DNA of 31,763 nt from Nostoc sp. CHAB 5834 (GCA_020829485.1 JAIVFU010000075.1:1-31763), one strand, 5' to 3'. Positions 8,219 to 17,116 are shown, counted from the first letter of the stretch. The notes: generated by a model from the letters alone, not told the origin. Translations and numbers: made by a program.

Positions 8219-9169
8219 TTAATTAAGAAGATAGTCTTTAATCTTGTTTTGATGAGAGCGCAAAATAGAGAGAGCAAGATGTTCAGTTTTACGAATTGTC
8301 TCTCGACTAAGATTTAGGCGTTTTGCAACTTGACTCAAAGTCAGTTCCTGATTATCTTCCAATCCAAAACGTAGAGTCAATACTTCTCGTTGCCTTGGAT
8401 TGAGCAATGCCAGCAACTTGCTCAAGTCCTGGTGTAGAAGCTCAAGACTTATTTGCTCATCTAGGGAAATACCATCCATCGGTAAAATGTCAGCTAGTTC
8501 AGTTTCGCGCTCATCTCCGACTCGCATTTCTAGCGAGACTGGAGTGCGGGAAACGTGAAGGTATTCCCGTATTTGATTGGGCAATACATTTAAGGATTCG
8601 GCAATTTCTGCTACAACCGGAGGACGACCCAGAGATTGAGACAGTTGCTGCTGTACTCTCCTGATTTTATTTAATTTCTCGTTGATATGGATTGGCAGAC
8701 GGATAGTGCGAGATTTTTCTCCAATCGCGCGTGTAATTGACTGCTTAATCCACCAGTAAACGTAGGTTGATAGTTTATAGCCTCGGTTGGGATCAAACTT
8801 TTCGATTCCCTTTTGTAAACCTAGTGCCCCTTCTTGGAGCAAATCGAGAAAATCTAAATTGTGATTCTGGTACTTTTTAGCGATCGCTACCACCAATCGT
8901 AGGTTAGCTGTCACCATTTTATGTTTAGCTTTTTGACCTTGTTGAACGATTGACTGTACTTCAGCTTCGCTTTGCCCAAGCGAGGCGGCTAATTCTCTTG
9001 CAGTTGGTTGTCGGTTTAATTGAAGTGCGAGGCTTGAGCGCTGTTCTTCAATCGCCATCATCTGCTGCACAAGCCTAGCATTTGTAATTTCTTGCTCAGG
9101 AGTTAGCAGAGGGTAGCGTCCGATTTCTTTGAGGTAGGAGCGCACTAAGTCGGTAGTTGGGCTAGGCAT
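8219..9169 (-). CDS. Group 2 RpoD-like sigma factor (first of two)
   Basis: A 316-residue sigma-70 factor. Region 1.2 is DLVRSYLKEIGRYPLLTPEQ. Region 2 is HKMVTANLRLVVAIAKKYQN, then DLLQEGALGLQKGIEKFDPNRGYKLSTYVYWWIKQSITRA. Region 3 begins RTIRLPIHINEKLNKI, and region 4 holds LNPRQREVLTLRFGLED. In the -35 recognition helix the usual SRERIRQIE reads SRETIRKTE, so two contact-helix residues differ. It has no long N-terminal extension, as expected for cyanobacterial group 2 (SigB/C/D/E-type) factors, which are non-essential and stress responsive. It lies after a 43-codon gene and before a small Cys-rich frame, all on the minus strand, so a short operon is possible. Which Sig subgroup it belongs to was not determined. 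Confidence 0.9.
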   Translation of the reverse strand: MPSPTTDLVRSYLKEIGRYPLLTPEQEITNARLVQQMMAIEEQRSSLALQLNRQPTARELAASLGQSEAEVQSIVQQGQKAKHKMVTANLRLVVAIAKKYQNHNLDFLDLLQEGALGLQKGIEKFDPNRGYKLSTYVYWWIKQSITRAIGEKSRTIRLPIHINEKLNKIRRVQQQLSQSLGRPPVVAEIAESLNVLPNQIREYLHVSRTPVSLEMRVGDERETELADILPMDGISLDEQISLELLHQDLSKLLALLNPRQREVLTLRFGLEDNQELTLSQVAKRLNLSRETIRKTEHLALSILRSHQNKIKDYLLN

Positions 9170-9221
9170 ACTTTCAATTAATTGTGACGAATACTTTTAT
9201 TTTTCGTTTGAGTAAAATATT

Positions 9222-9353
9222 TTAGTTGAGCATCTGCCCGTGTGAAAGCGAGATTATTTCCAAATGAGGATCTAAAACTTCCATCTCATCTGGAGATAAT
9301 TTGGCAAGCATCTGATTTTGCTTTTTTATTGATGTATCTTGATTAATAAACAT
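9222..9353 (-). pseudogene. N-terminal fragment of a Crp-type cyclic-nucleotide-binding protein
   Basis: Forty-three codons from ATG 9353: MFINQDTSIKKQNQMLAKLS, then PDEMEVLDPHLEIISLSHGQ, then MLN-stop. This is the first helix and strand of the cNMP-binding fold as found at the start of Crp/Fnr regulators (NxLLAxLPxxExxxLxPHLExVxLxxGQ). A complete regulator has about 220 residues. It ends 52 bases before the sigma gene on the same strand. It is either a truncated regulator or a small leader gene, and the lack of the rest of the domain favours a remnant. GGAGG lies about 10 bases upstream of the ATG, a usable ribosome binding site. Confidence 0.5.
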
Positions 9354-9640
9354 CACAAATGCCTCCAGGCATTAATGAGCAAAATAGTTTAACAGTAAAG
9401 ATCAACCTCAAGCATAACAACAAGAGCAAACTATACATATTGCAATTAGTGAATTTTTGGATCTTAGCCTTTGCTAACAAGATTTCAATGGTCTGGGTAA
9501 ACATAATCACCCGTTTTCTGAATGGGAATTTTCATGGCTACGCCAAGACAAAAGTGAGAGTTGCAACCACCAAACACACGCTTCAAACCCAACTGCAACG
9601 CCTCACCACATTGAAAAATCACAAACATTTGGAATTAATT

Positions 9641-10060
9641 ATGGATATCCAAGCTATTCTCACCCTCACGATCCAAGCAGTCGTTATGAGCTTTGTTGCG
9701 CTGATGGTTTTTGACTTCATAGATAGTTTGTGGGTTGTACCTTTGCCGCCAGTCGGATGGGAGCCATCGGTTATTGAACAGCCCACAGTTTCCGCAACTT
9801 CCCCACAACCTACTCCACAACAGGAAATCCAACAAGTCACTCCAAAGGCGATCGCATTTGAGAAGATTTCCGACCCCTGGACTCTAGAACCACAATCCCC
9901 TCACCATTCTGTTCCCACGCCAGCAGTTATAATCCCTTTCCCTAGACTCCGACTACTCCCACCTGCCAAAGTACAACCGACCAAACCTAAGCAGGCTAAA
10001 GCAAAATCGTCCACGTCTAAGAAATCCGCCTCAACTAGTACTAAGTACAGCTTTGCATAA
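9641..10060 (+). CDS. Membrane-anchored proline-rich protein, C-terminus altered by IS insertion
   Basis: Starting at ATG 9641 (GGA eight bases upstream), the product begins with a transmembrane segment (ILTLTIQAVVMSFVALMVF, residues about 5-23). A Pro/Gln/Ser-rich stretch and a basic Lys/Ser/Thr-rich tail (KPKQAKAKSSTSKKSAS) follow. The frame is open further upstream to 9359, but that part is unconvincing. The IS630-type element enters in the last codons and supplies the final Ser-Phe-Ala-stop. Beyond the element a lysine-rich reading (QSTKPRKITGKYQENYS, ending 11345) looks like the lost C-terminus. Family unknown. The layout suggests a cytoplasmic or periplasmic basic tail on a membrane anchor, possibly DNA binding. 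Confidence 0.55.
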   Translation: MDIQAILTLTIQAVVMSFVALMVFDFIDSLWVVPLPPVGWEPSVIEQPTVSATSPQPTPQQEIQQVTPKAIAFEKISDPWTLEPQSPHHSVPTPAVIIPFPRLRLLPPAKVQPTKPKQAKAKSSTSKKSASTSTKYSFA

Positions 10061-11281
10061 GTTTGTAGCGAATTGACAAGGGAAAATTTTTAAGTGTAGG
10101 GTAAGCGTATACAAACATCCCTCAACCATTCAGTACTATGATTGGTCGGCAAAAAACTTACTCTGTGCAGCTAACAGAAGAGGAAAAAAAGCTGTTACAG
10201 CAACAGGCACTTGCACGTAAAACAGGGCAAAGCAAAGCCAGACGAGCAAAAATTTTGATAAAAGTTGACGAAAACCCAGATTGGACGGATGCTCAAATAG
10301 CCGGAGAAATAGGGTGTTCATCAGGTCTTGTACGTAAGTGGCGTAAACGTTGGTGTCAAACCCGTAGTCTGGAAGAAGCATCACGTTCTGGTCGTCCAAG
10401 TCTTTTTCAAGCGATCGTCAAAGCACAAGTCACAGCGATTGCTTGCAGCAAACCAACAGATTTTGATATACCGTTGGCGAGGTGGAGTTGTAGCGATATT
10501 GCGGCACATCTAGTCACACTGGGTATTGTAGTTTCCATCGCCACTTCAACAGTTTGGCGATGGCTAAAATCCGAAAGGATAAAGCCTTGGCGCTTTCATG
10601 CTTGGATGCACCGGATTGATGATAATTTCGTTGAAAAAGCAACACCCGTACTCAGATTATATGCCCAAGCTCAATTTTTACTTTCTGCTGGATTTTGGGT
10701 AGTGTGTGTAGACGAGAAGACTTCAATCCAAGCACGATTTGGCTTGCATCCGAATAAACCAGCAGGTGCAGAACAACCAGTTCATTTTGCAGCCCGATAT
10801 ATCAGGGAAGGAGCAACACATCTTTTTGCAGCTTTAAGTGTTGCTGAGGGTTTGATTTATGGTTATTGTAGTCCCACGAAAACATTTATCGATTTTCAGA
10901 CTTTTCTACTATCCGTATTAATCCCAGAAGCCATTCGTCGTGGTGTACGCCATATCTATTTAATCCTTGACAATGGCTCTACTCATGCACCAAAACAATT
11001 ACAGGCTTGGTTGAATCAGAAACAAAAAGAGGAAGGTTGGAATTTTACGGTCGAAGTTGTCTGGCTGCCAAAATACGCTTCTTGGTTAGACCAAATCGAA
11101 ATTTGGTTCAGCATTTTACAGCGAAAACTACTGACTCCGAATGATTTTCCTGACCTTAATACATTACAGCAACGTATCACCGATTTTATTATTCGCCACA
11201 ATGACTCTGCACAACCCATAAAATGGTCATATACAGTGGCGCAGATGATGGAGAAATTCGCTACGAATTAATGCAAAGCTG
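10048..11281 (+). mobile_element. IS630-family insertion sequence
   Basis: The ends are inverted repeats: left CAGCTTTGCATAAG...TAGCGAAT and right ATTCGCTA...ATGCAAAGCTG, matching over about 26 bases with a few differences. Both ends are flanked by TA, the usual IS630 target duplication (10046-10047 and 11282-11283). A longer 8-base match, GTACTAAG, also lies on both sides (10038-10045 and 11281-11288). The element contains one intact transposase gene, so it may be active and recent. Confidence 0.85.
10138..11271 (+). CDS. IS630-type transposase, intact
   Basis: A 377-residue protein. The N-terminal helix-turn-helix region (ARKTGQSKARRAKILIKVDE, then WTDAQIAGEIGCSSGLVRKW) binds the ends. A second winged region follows (STVWRWLKSERIKPWRFHAW). 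The DDE_3 catalytic core shows CVDEKTSIQ (first Asp), LILDNGSTH (second Asp) and PKYASWLDQIEIWFSILQRK (acidic third position). Length is complete for the family, with no frameshift, and the stop lies ten bases inside the right end. It catalyses cut-and-paste transposition into TA. Confidence 0.92.
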   Translation: MIGRQKTYSVQLTEEEKKLLQQQALARKTGQSKARRAKILIKVDENPDWTDAQIAGEIGCSSGLVRKWRKRWCQTRSLEEASRSGRPSLFQAIVKAQVTAIACSKPTDFDIPLARWSCSDIAAHLVTLGIVVSIATSTVWRWLKSERIKPWRFHAWMHRIDDNFVEKATPVLRLYAQAQFLLSAGFWVVCVDEKTSIQARFGLHPNKPAGAEQPVHFAARYIREGATHLFAALSVAEGLIYGYCSPTKTFIDFQTFLLSVLIPEAIRRGVRHIYLILDNGSTHAPKQLQAWLNQKQKEEGWNFTVEVVWLPKYASWLDQIEIWFSILQRKLLTPNDFPDLNTLQQRITDFIIRHNDSAQPIKWSYTVAQMMEKFATN

Positions 11282-11361
11282 TACTAAGCGCCAGTCCACT
11301 AAGCCACGCAAGATAACTGGAAAGTACCAAGAAAATTATAGTTAACCCGTCCTTAGCTCAA

Positions 11362-11496
11362 ACCCGCATTTCTCACAAGCTTGAGGGAAGGGACAGAGGG
11401 GCAAAGTGTAAAGAACAAGGCACATTGAACTCTCCTCTGCTCCCACTAGTGAACCGGCACTTGCACAGGTTTTGAGCAAGGCGTGAGAAATCCGGG
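11362..11496. mobile_element. 135-base MITE with 14-base inverted repeats
   Basis: Left end ACCCGCATTTCTCAC and right end GTGAGAAATCCGGG are inverted repeats with one mismatch, and TCAA flanks both sides (11358-11361 and 11497-11500). It has no coding capacity and is probably mobilised in trans by a full-length insertion sequence with the same ends. The four-base duplication would suit an IS1380-like or similar family, but that is a guess. It lies 47 bases upstream of the helicase gene. A lone right end of the same kind occurs at 113-126. Confidence 0.8.
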
Positions 11497-11543
11497 TCAA
11501 ACGGCTACGCCAAAGCGAAAGTGATGTATTCATATATATAGAT

Positions 11544-14500
11544 ATGGTCAGCCTTATAGCCACGCAAGGAACTCTGTTTGACCTAGAAACAGTTCTGGAT
11601 TATGGGCAATCAATCCTCAACGTTGCTCAAGAACTCACCAAATCACTGATTGAGCAACGGACTATCTCCACCAGGACAATCCAAGCCCAGATGAATCGCT
11701 ACTTTCTAGGCACTGCCGCGTCTGGTGCATGGCAATGGAAAGATGCTTACGAAGCTGTGGAAGTGGCGCAAATATTATATCTGCGTCAAAAAGGTTACAA
11801 GCTTTTATTAGAGTCGCCACAAACAGTATTATTGGAATTGGAGAAGTTAGTAGCCCTCTGCCCGACGCATACTCGCCGTAGTGAAGAGTCAGTAAACCTT
11901 CAGCAATTCTCCACCCCTCTGCCGCTTGCTTATCTGGTAGCAAAATCAGGATTTATACAAGCTGATGATTTGATTTTGGAGCCAAGTGCCGGAACTGGCC
12001 TATTGGCACAAATGGCTAAACTGCACAGTGCAAGTCTGATGCTCAACGAGCTTGCACCCGATAGATCGAAGATTCTGCGGCGGTTGTTTCCAGGTACACC
12101 ACTATTCTCTGTAAACGCGGAACAAATCAACGATTATCTGGTTGGCAAGACTCAGCCCTCAGTTGTGCTGATGAATCCACCTTTCTCCGCATCTCCCAAA
12201 ATCAACAGTCGCAATCCCGACGCAACTCCTCGCCACATCAACTCGGCATTGCAAAGACTGGCTGACGGTGGACGGCTGGTAACAATCACAGCCAATTGGT
12301 TCTCTCCCAATAATCCTACTTGGCGAGAGACTTTTGTTAAGTGGCAGGAGAAGGCACGAGTTTTAATGTCAGTCGGGGTTAACGGCAAGGTTTACTCAAA
12401 ACATGGGACAACTATCGACACTCGGATTACAGTGATCGACAAAGTTCCGGCTGATAATCACAGGCAAATCCCCTGTATTCCCGAAACCTTGGACTTGCCC
12501 GAACTGCTGGCGTTGATTGAGCAGTTGCCACAGCGATCTTCGTGGGAACGCTCAGAAAAAGTCAAAGCTGCTGCGGCGAAGGCAAAAGTTGTTCAATTGC
12601 CAAAACGTACTACAGTTGCACAACCAGAAACAGTTTCCTTTCTTCCAGACGACGTAGTAGTGTTGGAATATGAAGTTGTCGAATGGTCTGCTACAGAAGG
12701 ACTTAAAGATACTTTATATGAAACCTATCGTCCACAACGAATCCGAATCAAGGACGCTTTACCTCACCCCTCGCTTCTTTGTGAAAGTGCAGCCCTAGCA
12801 CTTGTCTCGCCACCAGCACCAACTTATAAACCGCATCTACCACAAAATATTCTCACACAAGGCTTGTTGTCAGAGGCACAACTTGAAAGCGTCATCTACG
12901 CAGGTCAAGCACACTGTGAATTTCTGTCTGGGTCTTATATTGTAGATGATTCATGGGATAATGTGACTTTAGCAGCAAATAGCTCAGAAAATGCTGTGAA
13001 ATTTCGTCGTGGCTGGTTCTTAGGCGATGGGACAGGTGCTGGTAAGGGTAGACAATGTGCAGGAATCATCCTCGACAACTGGTGTCAGGAACGAAGAAAA
13101 GCAATCTGGGTATCCAAAAGTTCTGCCTTAATTGAAGATGCCCGTAGAGATTGGTGTGCGCTGGGTGGTACTGAGCGCGACATCATCGACCTGAGCAACA
13201 TTAAGCTTGGCGATCCAATTCCCTTCACCCAAGGCATCCTATTCTGCACCTACTCAACCCTACGATCCCAAAAGAATGGTAAAAGTCGGCTCAAGCAAAT
13301 TGTTGACTGGGCAAGAGCAGACTTTGAGGGAGCGATCGCTTTCGACGAATGCCACAGTATGGGTAACGCAATGGCTCAAGAGGGCAAACTCGGTATGGTT
13401 GCAGCATCCCAGCAAGGCATTGTTGGGCTGCGGTTGCAAAACGCATTACCGCAGGCACGGGTTGTCTATGTCTCCGCGACTGGAGCGACGAAGGTTTCCA
13501 ACCTGTCTTATGCAAATCGTCTGGGGCTTTGGCAGACTGGAGATTTCCCGTTTACCTCTCGTGAGGATTTTGTGGAATCCATTGAGGGCGGTGGTATCGC
13601 CGCGATGGAAGTCGTAGCCAGGGATCTCAAGGCTTTGGGACTGTATCTGGCGCGGAGTCTCTCGTTTGAGGGGGTGGAGTATCAGACTCTCGAAATTGAG
13701 TTAACGCCGACGCAGGAACGGAGTTATAATAGCTATTCTGATGCTTTTGGTGTTATTCACCATAATTTAGATAAAGCCCTGGAAGCTTGTAATATCTCTG
13801 GTGACAATATTGCTGAAACTGCTGCCTTTATGCAAGGAGATAAACAAATCCTCATCTTCAGTGACGCTGGTGGGACAGGCAGAAGTTATCATGCCGATTT
13901 AAACGCTGCGAATCGTAAAAGGCGATCGCATTATTTGTTAGAAGCCGGCTGGAGAGCAGACAATGCAATTCAAGGGCTTGGGCGATCGCATCGTACAAAC
14001 CAAGCATCAGCACCCGTGTTCAGACCTGTTACCACTAACGTCATCGGTGAACGCCGCTTTATCTCAACCATTGCCCGAAGGCTGGATAGCTTGGGCGCTC
14101 TTACTCGTGGTCAACGGCAGACGGGTGGTAATGGGATATTTGAAGCTAAGGATAATCTGGAGTCGAACTATGCAGAACACGCCCTGTATGAATTATTTAA
14201 GCAAATCTTCCAAGGTCGATTTTATGAAGTGTCACTCGGCACTTTTGAGCAAATGACAGGTTTATCGCTGACTTCCCACGAAGGCGGGATGAAGATCGAT
14301 CTCCCACCACTACGGCAATTCCTTAATCGACTACTGGCTTTACGCATCAATATGCAAAACGTCATTTTCGAGAGGTTTGAATTACTCTTGAGCCAGCAGA
14401 TTGAAGCGGCGATCGCAGCTGGTGTCTATGAAATGGGTGTGGAAACACTTCGGGCTGAACGTTTTACCATCGAAAGGGAAGAAGTAGTTTATACACACCC

Positions 14501-15260
14501 TGCAACAAATAGTACAACCAGCTACTTGAAAATTGAGCGCACCCAGAAAAATAACATCAGAACGGCTGACGAAATGCTTGAGTTTGCCAGTATGTACCAG
14601 GGGAAATTGATGGTTAACACCAAGTCTGGTCATGCTGCTGTGTCAATTCCAACACATAGTATCTACGACGCTGATGGTGGTGTTGTACCAAGAGTGTTAC
14701 TTGTCCGTCCCCAAAAAGAAACCCGTATACCAGTCAAGGATTTAGAATCTTCCACTTGGAAAGCCGTTTGTGTCGATGCGTTCGTCATAGGGTGGTCTAC
14801 TGAAGTAGACGCACTGCCCAAGTTCACAACCGATTATCTGCATTTGGTAACTGGTATTCTATTGCCCATCTGGAAAATCCTGCCACAGCAGAATAGTCGA
14901 GTATTCCGGTTGCAAACCAGCGATGGACAAAAGATTCTTGGTCGGGTGGTAAATGCTCACGACATTCAAACCGTGCGCGAACAACTTGGACTCAGGAACC
15001 AGCTGCTTTCTCCAGAAGAACTTGTTTCCCTGGTGCTGAACGAGAAATATACACAGCAGTTGCCGGGTGGTGTAACTTTGCGACGTTCTTTCGTTGCTAA
15101 TGAACCTCGCATAGAACTGGTTAATGCTATCTCACTGGCAGAGCGACTCTTAGCTGTGGGTTGCTTCACCGAGATCATCAACTGGCAAAAGCGGGTATTC
15201 ATTCCGGTTTCAGACAAAGCCCCAGCTATTCTAGCGGCTGTGATTGAAATCTTGGGTTAA
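11544..15260 (+). CDS. Adenine methyltransferase / strawberry-notch-type helicase fusion
   Basis: A 1238-residue protein. The N-terminal part has a SAM-binding motif (E146PSAGTG152) and the catalytic NPPF (211-214) of N6-adenine DNA methyltransferases. A spacer leads to an SF2 helicase-like domain with Walker A GDGTGAGKG (494-502), F600-DECH box, and VYVSATGAT near 645, followed by the C-terminal helicase domain (DAGGTGRSYHADL then RADNAIQGLGRSHRTNQAS). This is the arrangement of strawberry-notch (SNO) family proteins on plasmids, phages and integrative elements, thought to modify or remodel incoming DNA. No clear ribosome binding site precedes ATG 11544. The MITE lies immediately upstream and may affect expression. 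A second, internally deleted copy is at 19172-19855. Confidence 0.88.
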   Translation: MVSLIATQGTLFDLETVLDYGQSILNVAQELTKSLIEQRTISTRTIQAQMNRYFLGTAASGAWQWKDAYEAVEVAQILYLRQKGYKLLLESPQTVLLELEKLVALCPTHTRRSEESVNLQQFSTPLPLAYLVAKSGFIQADDLILEPSAGTGLLAQMAKLHSASLMLNELAPDRSKILRRLFPGTPLFSVNAEQINDYLVGKTQPSVVLMNPPFSASPKINSRNPDATPRHINSALQRLADGGRLVTITANWFSPNNPTWRETFVKWQEKARVLMSVGVNGKVYSKHGTTIDTRITVIDKVPADNHRQIPCIPETLDLPELLALIEQLPQRSSWERSEKVKAAAAKAKVVQLPKRTTVAQPETVSFLPDDVVVLEYEVVEWSATEGLKDTLYETYRPQRIRIKDALPHPSLLCESAALALVSPPAPTYKPHLPQNILTQGLLSEAQLESVIYAGQAHCEFLSGSYIVDDSWDNVTLAANSSENAVKFRRGWFLGDGTGAGKGRQCAGIILDNWCQERRKAIWVSKSSALIEDARRDWCALGGTERDIIDLSNIKLGDPIPFTQGILFCTYSTLRSQKNGKSRLKQIVDWARADFEGAIAFDECHSMGNAMAQEGKLGMVAASQQGIVGLRLQNALPQARVVYVSATGATKVSNLSYANRLGLWQTGDFPFTSREDFVESIEGGGIAAMEVVARDLKALGLYLARSLSFEGVEYQTLEIELTPTQERSYNSYSDAFGVIHHNLDKALEACNISGDNIAETAAFMQGDKQILIFSDAGGTGRSYHADLNAANRKRRSHYLLEAGWRADNAIQGLGRSHRTNQASAPVFRPVTTNVIGERRFISTIARRLDSLGALTRGQRQTGGNGIFEAKDNLESNYAEHALYELFKQIFQGRFYEVSLGTFEQMTGLSLTSHEGGMKIDLPPLRQFLNRLLALRINMQNVIFERFELLLSQQIEAAIAAGVYEMGVETLRAERFTIEREEVVYTHPATNSTTSYLKIERTQKNNIRTADEMLEFASMYQGKLMVNTKSGHAAVSIPTHSIYDADGGVVPRVLLVRPQKETRIPVKDLESSTWKAVCVDAFVIGWSTEVDALPKFTTDYLHLVTGILLPIWKILPQQNSRVFRLQTSDGQKILGRVVNAHDIQTVREQLGLRNQLLSPEELVSLVLNEKYTQQLPGGVTLRRSFVANEPRIELVNAISLAERLLAVGCFTEIINWQKRVFIPVSDKAPAILAAVIEILG

Positions 15261-15265
15261 GTCAA

Positions 15266-15296
15266 AAGCTGATGTATCTAATAAATACATCAGCTT
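15266..15296 (+). terminator. Perfect 12-pair hairpin after the helicase gene
   Basis: AAGCTGATGTAT, a seven-base loop and ATACATCAGCTT form a perfect stem five bases after the helicase stop. No strong T run follows, so it may stabilise the message end or act as an imperfect terminator. Confidence 0.6.
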
Positions 15297-15350
15297 CAAG
15301 TAGGATAGATTTTGGGGTGCTTCACTAGATAAGGAGAAACTGAGCAGTAT

Positions 15351-15719
15351 ATGTTTAAGGGCGTTCAAGCTATATTTTTTTTCGTAGATGATGTTGTTGC
15401 AGCTGCTCAATGGTATGGCAAGCTTTTAAATATACCAATGCATTACTTTTATGTAGAAAATGAAATACGGGGAGCATTGATTGATGTTGGCGGCGTTGAA
15501 ATGTTTTTCCATCTGGCAGATGAAAAAATGCGTCCGGGGAACGCAGGTCAAGTAGCGTATTGGCGTGTAGACAACTTTGAGCAAGCATTAGATTATGTCC
15601 AAAAGCATGGTGCAAGGCTTTATCGAGGCCCTTTGGTAATCGAGGGGCAGCAAGCAATTTGTCAAATGTGGGACCCATTTGGAAATCTTTTTGGTATGCA
15701 GGGTAAAACCTGGGTCTAA
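15351..15719 (+). CDS. VOC (glyoxalase/bleomycin resistance) family protein
   Basis: A 122-residue single-domain vicinal oxygen chelate protein. The two-module fold is visible: FFFVDDVVAAAQWYGKLLNI at the start with the DVGGVEMFFH strand, and a second half from YWRVDNFEQALDYVQKHGAR ending WDPFGNLFGMQG. The DPFGNLFG end is a family hallmark. Members bind a metal and act in glutathione-dependent detoxification, ring cleavage or antibiotic sequestration; the substrate cannot be told here. AAGGAG lies about 14 bases before the ATG. Convergent with the sigma gene that follows. Confidence 0.88.
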   Translation: MFKGVQAIFFFVDDVVAAAQWYGKLLNIPMHYFYVENEIRGALIDVGGVEMFFHLADEKMRPGNAGQVAYWRVDNFEQALDYVQKHGARLYRGPLVIEGQQAICQMWDPFGNLFGMQGKTWV

Positions 15720-15779
15720 GACAGGTGAAAGAACTTAACAAAAGGTCAAGTAAGAAAAATGGGTGTTATAAAACATGGC

Positions 15780-16730
15780 TTAATCAAATAAATACTCTTG
15801 GATATCATTTTGATGATGGCGGAGAATACTTATAGCTTTGACCTGGATTTGACGAATCCGTTCTCGGCTAAGGTTTAGCTGTTGGCCAATCTGAGCGAGA
15901 TTGAAATGCTGATCGTTATCAAGCCCAAAGCTTAAAGTCAACACTTGACGCTGTATAGGTGTCAATGGTTCTAAGAATTTAGCTACGTCTTGCGATAGAA
16001 GTTCTTGGGTGAGCAGTTTTTCTGGTGAAGCGCCAACGTCTGCTAAAATTTCGCCCAATTCTGTCTCTTTCTCATCTCCGACTTGTTTATTTAAAGAGAT
16101 GGCTGTGCGAGAAGCGGTGAGATATTCTCGAAGTTTATCTGTGCTTATGTTTAAGAGTGTTGCAACTTCTTCAGCAGTGGCATGACGACCGAGTTTTTGA
16201 AAGCTTTCTCGCTGCACTTTTTTAATTTTGGTAAGTATTTCAGTGAGATGAACAGGCAATCTAATAGTACGCGATTGTTCTGCTATAGCGCGTGTAATCT
16301 CTTGACGAATCCACCAATAAGCGTAAGTCGATAGCTTATAGCCCCGGTTTGGATCAAACTTTTCTATACCCCTTTGTAAACCGATTGCTCCTTCCTGAAT
16401 CAAATCTAAAAATTCCAAATTCCGGTTCTGGTATTTCTTGGCAACAGAAACCACTAGTCGCAGGTTAGCTGTCACCATTTTTTGTTTAGCTTTTTGACCA
16501 AGGTGTAGTGCTGCTCGGATTTGTGCTTCGGTTTTTTCAACAGCGTTGGCTAATTCTGTCATTGTTGGTTCGCGGTCTAGCTGTTGAGTGAGTTCATTTT
16601 TAGATTGCTCAATGACAATCATTTCTTGTACCTGTCTACCATAAGCGATTTCTTCCTCTGGCTTTAACAAAGGATACTGACCAATTTCTTGCAAATAAAC
16701 GCGAACCATGTCGGAACTCAGGCTGGACAT
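15780..16730 (-). CDS. Group 2 RpoD-like sigma factor (second)
   Basis: Also 316 residues and clearly related to the first sigma gene at 8219-9169. Region 1.2 is DMVRVYLQEIGQYPLLKPEE. Region 2 includes DLIQEGAIGLQRGIEKFDPN and YAYWWIRQEITRAIAEQSRT, region 3 RLPVHLTEILTKIKKVQRES, and region 4 ends SRERIRQIQVKAISILRHHQ. Its -35 recognition helix keeps the canonical SRERIRQI, unlike the first factor. Two plasmid copies of the same length that differ in the recognition helix suggest division of labour. Upstream 16731-16822 is AT-rich without a gene; a promoter is likely there but was not located. Confidence 0.9.
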   Translation of the reverse strand: MSSLSSDMVRVYLQEIGQYPLLKPEEEIAYGRQVQEMIVIEQSKNELTQQLDREPTMTELANAVEKTEAQIRAALHLGQKAKQKMVTANLRLVVSVAKKYQNRNLEFLDLIQEGAIGLQRGIEKFDPNRGYKLSTYAYWWIRQEITRAIAEQSRTIRLPVHLTEILTKIKKVQRESFQKLGRHATAEEVATLLNISTDKLREYLTASRTAISLNKQVGDEKETELGEILADVGASPEKLLTQELLSQDVAKFLEPLTPIQRQVLTLSFGLDNDQHFNLAQIGQQLNLSRERIRQIQVKAISILRHHQNDIQEYLFD

Positions 16731-16822
16731 ACAAACTCAACGCTTTTTTAAACCAAGGAATTTAAAAGTATAAATCAAATAGCTCAATAAAGTTTTCTAT
16801 TTTGAAGAACCAAAACATATCA

Positions 16823-16985
16823 TCAATGTAGCCCTGCCTGAAGTAACCTCTGCTTTAACCATGTGTAGCGCTTTTGGTCATCGGTAGGGCGCACCGTTAG
16901 AGATATCGCTTTTTTTCTAGAGCGGTAAAACTTGCTAGAGGTAGGTTGGAAGCATAGTAAACTCGTTTGATATTTTCTTAAGACG
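16823..16985 (-). pseudogene. Possible remnant of a small unidentified protein
   Basis: A minus-strand frame without a start codon ends RKKAISLTVRPTDDQKRYTW, then LKQRLLQAGLH-stop. The composition is protein-like, but I do not recognise a family. It could be the tail of a gene cut by the rearrangement that left the recD2 piece nearby. Confidence 0.25.
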
Positions 16986-17050
16986 CATACGTAATTAAGC
17001 CTTTAGTCTCACCTCTCCAGTTAGTTTTGCCGTTTTAGTTTTTTTTTGCT

Positions 17051-17078
17051 CCCGCCTACGGCGGGCTGCGCCTACGCA
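17051..17078. repeat. GC-rich dispersed repeat with hairpin
   Basis: CCCGCC-TAC-GGCGGG (17051-17065) is a perfect six-pair hairpin, followed by CTGCGCCTACGC. It is a member of the same GTAGGCG/CGCCTAC repeat group, in inverse orientation to the copies at 3871 and 4369. A run of nine T precedes it. No gene is affected. Confidence 0.6.
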
Positions 17079-17116
17079 TCCCGAAATACCCTATTTCCGT
17101 TCTTGGTTTTAGCGCC

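Noticed and set aside
9359..9640. Upstream extension of the membrane-anchored protein to 9359
   Set aside because: The extra 94 codons look non-coding, include part of a dispersed repeat (GGCTACGCCAAG), and precede a better start at 9641.
15370..15741. Minus-strand frame opposite the VOC gene
   Set aside because: It is a shadow of a clear VOC family gene and has no family features of its own.
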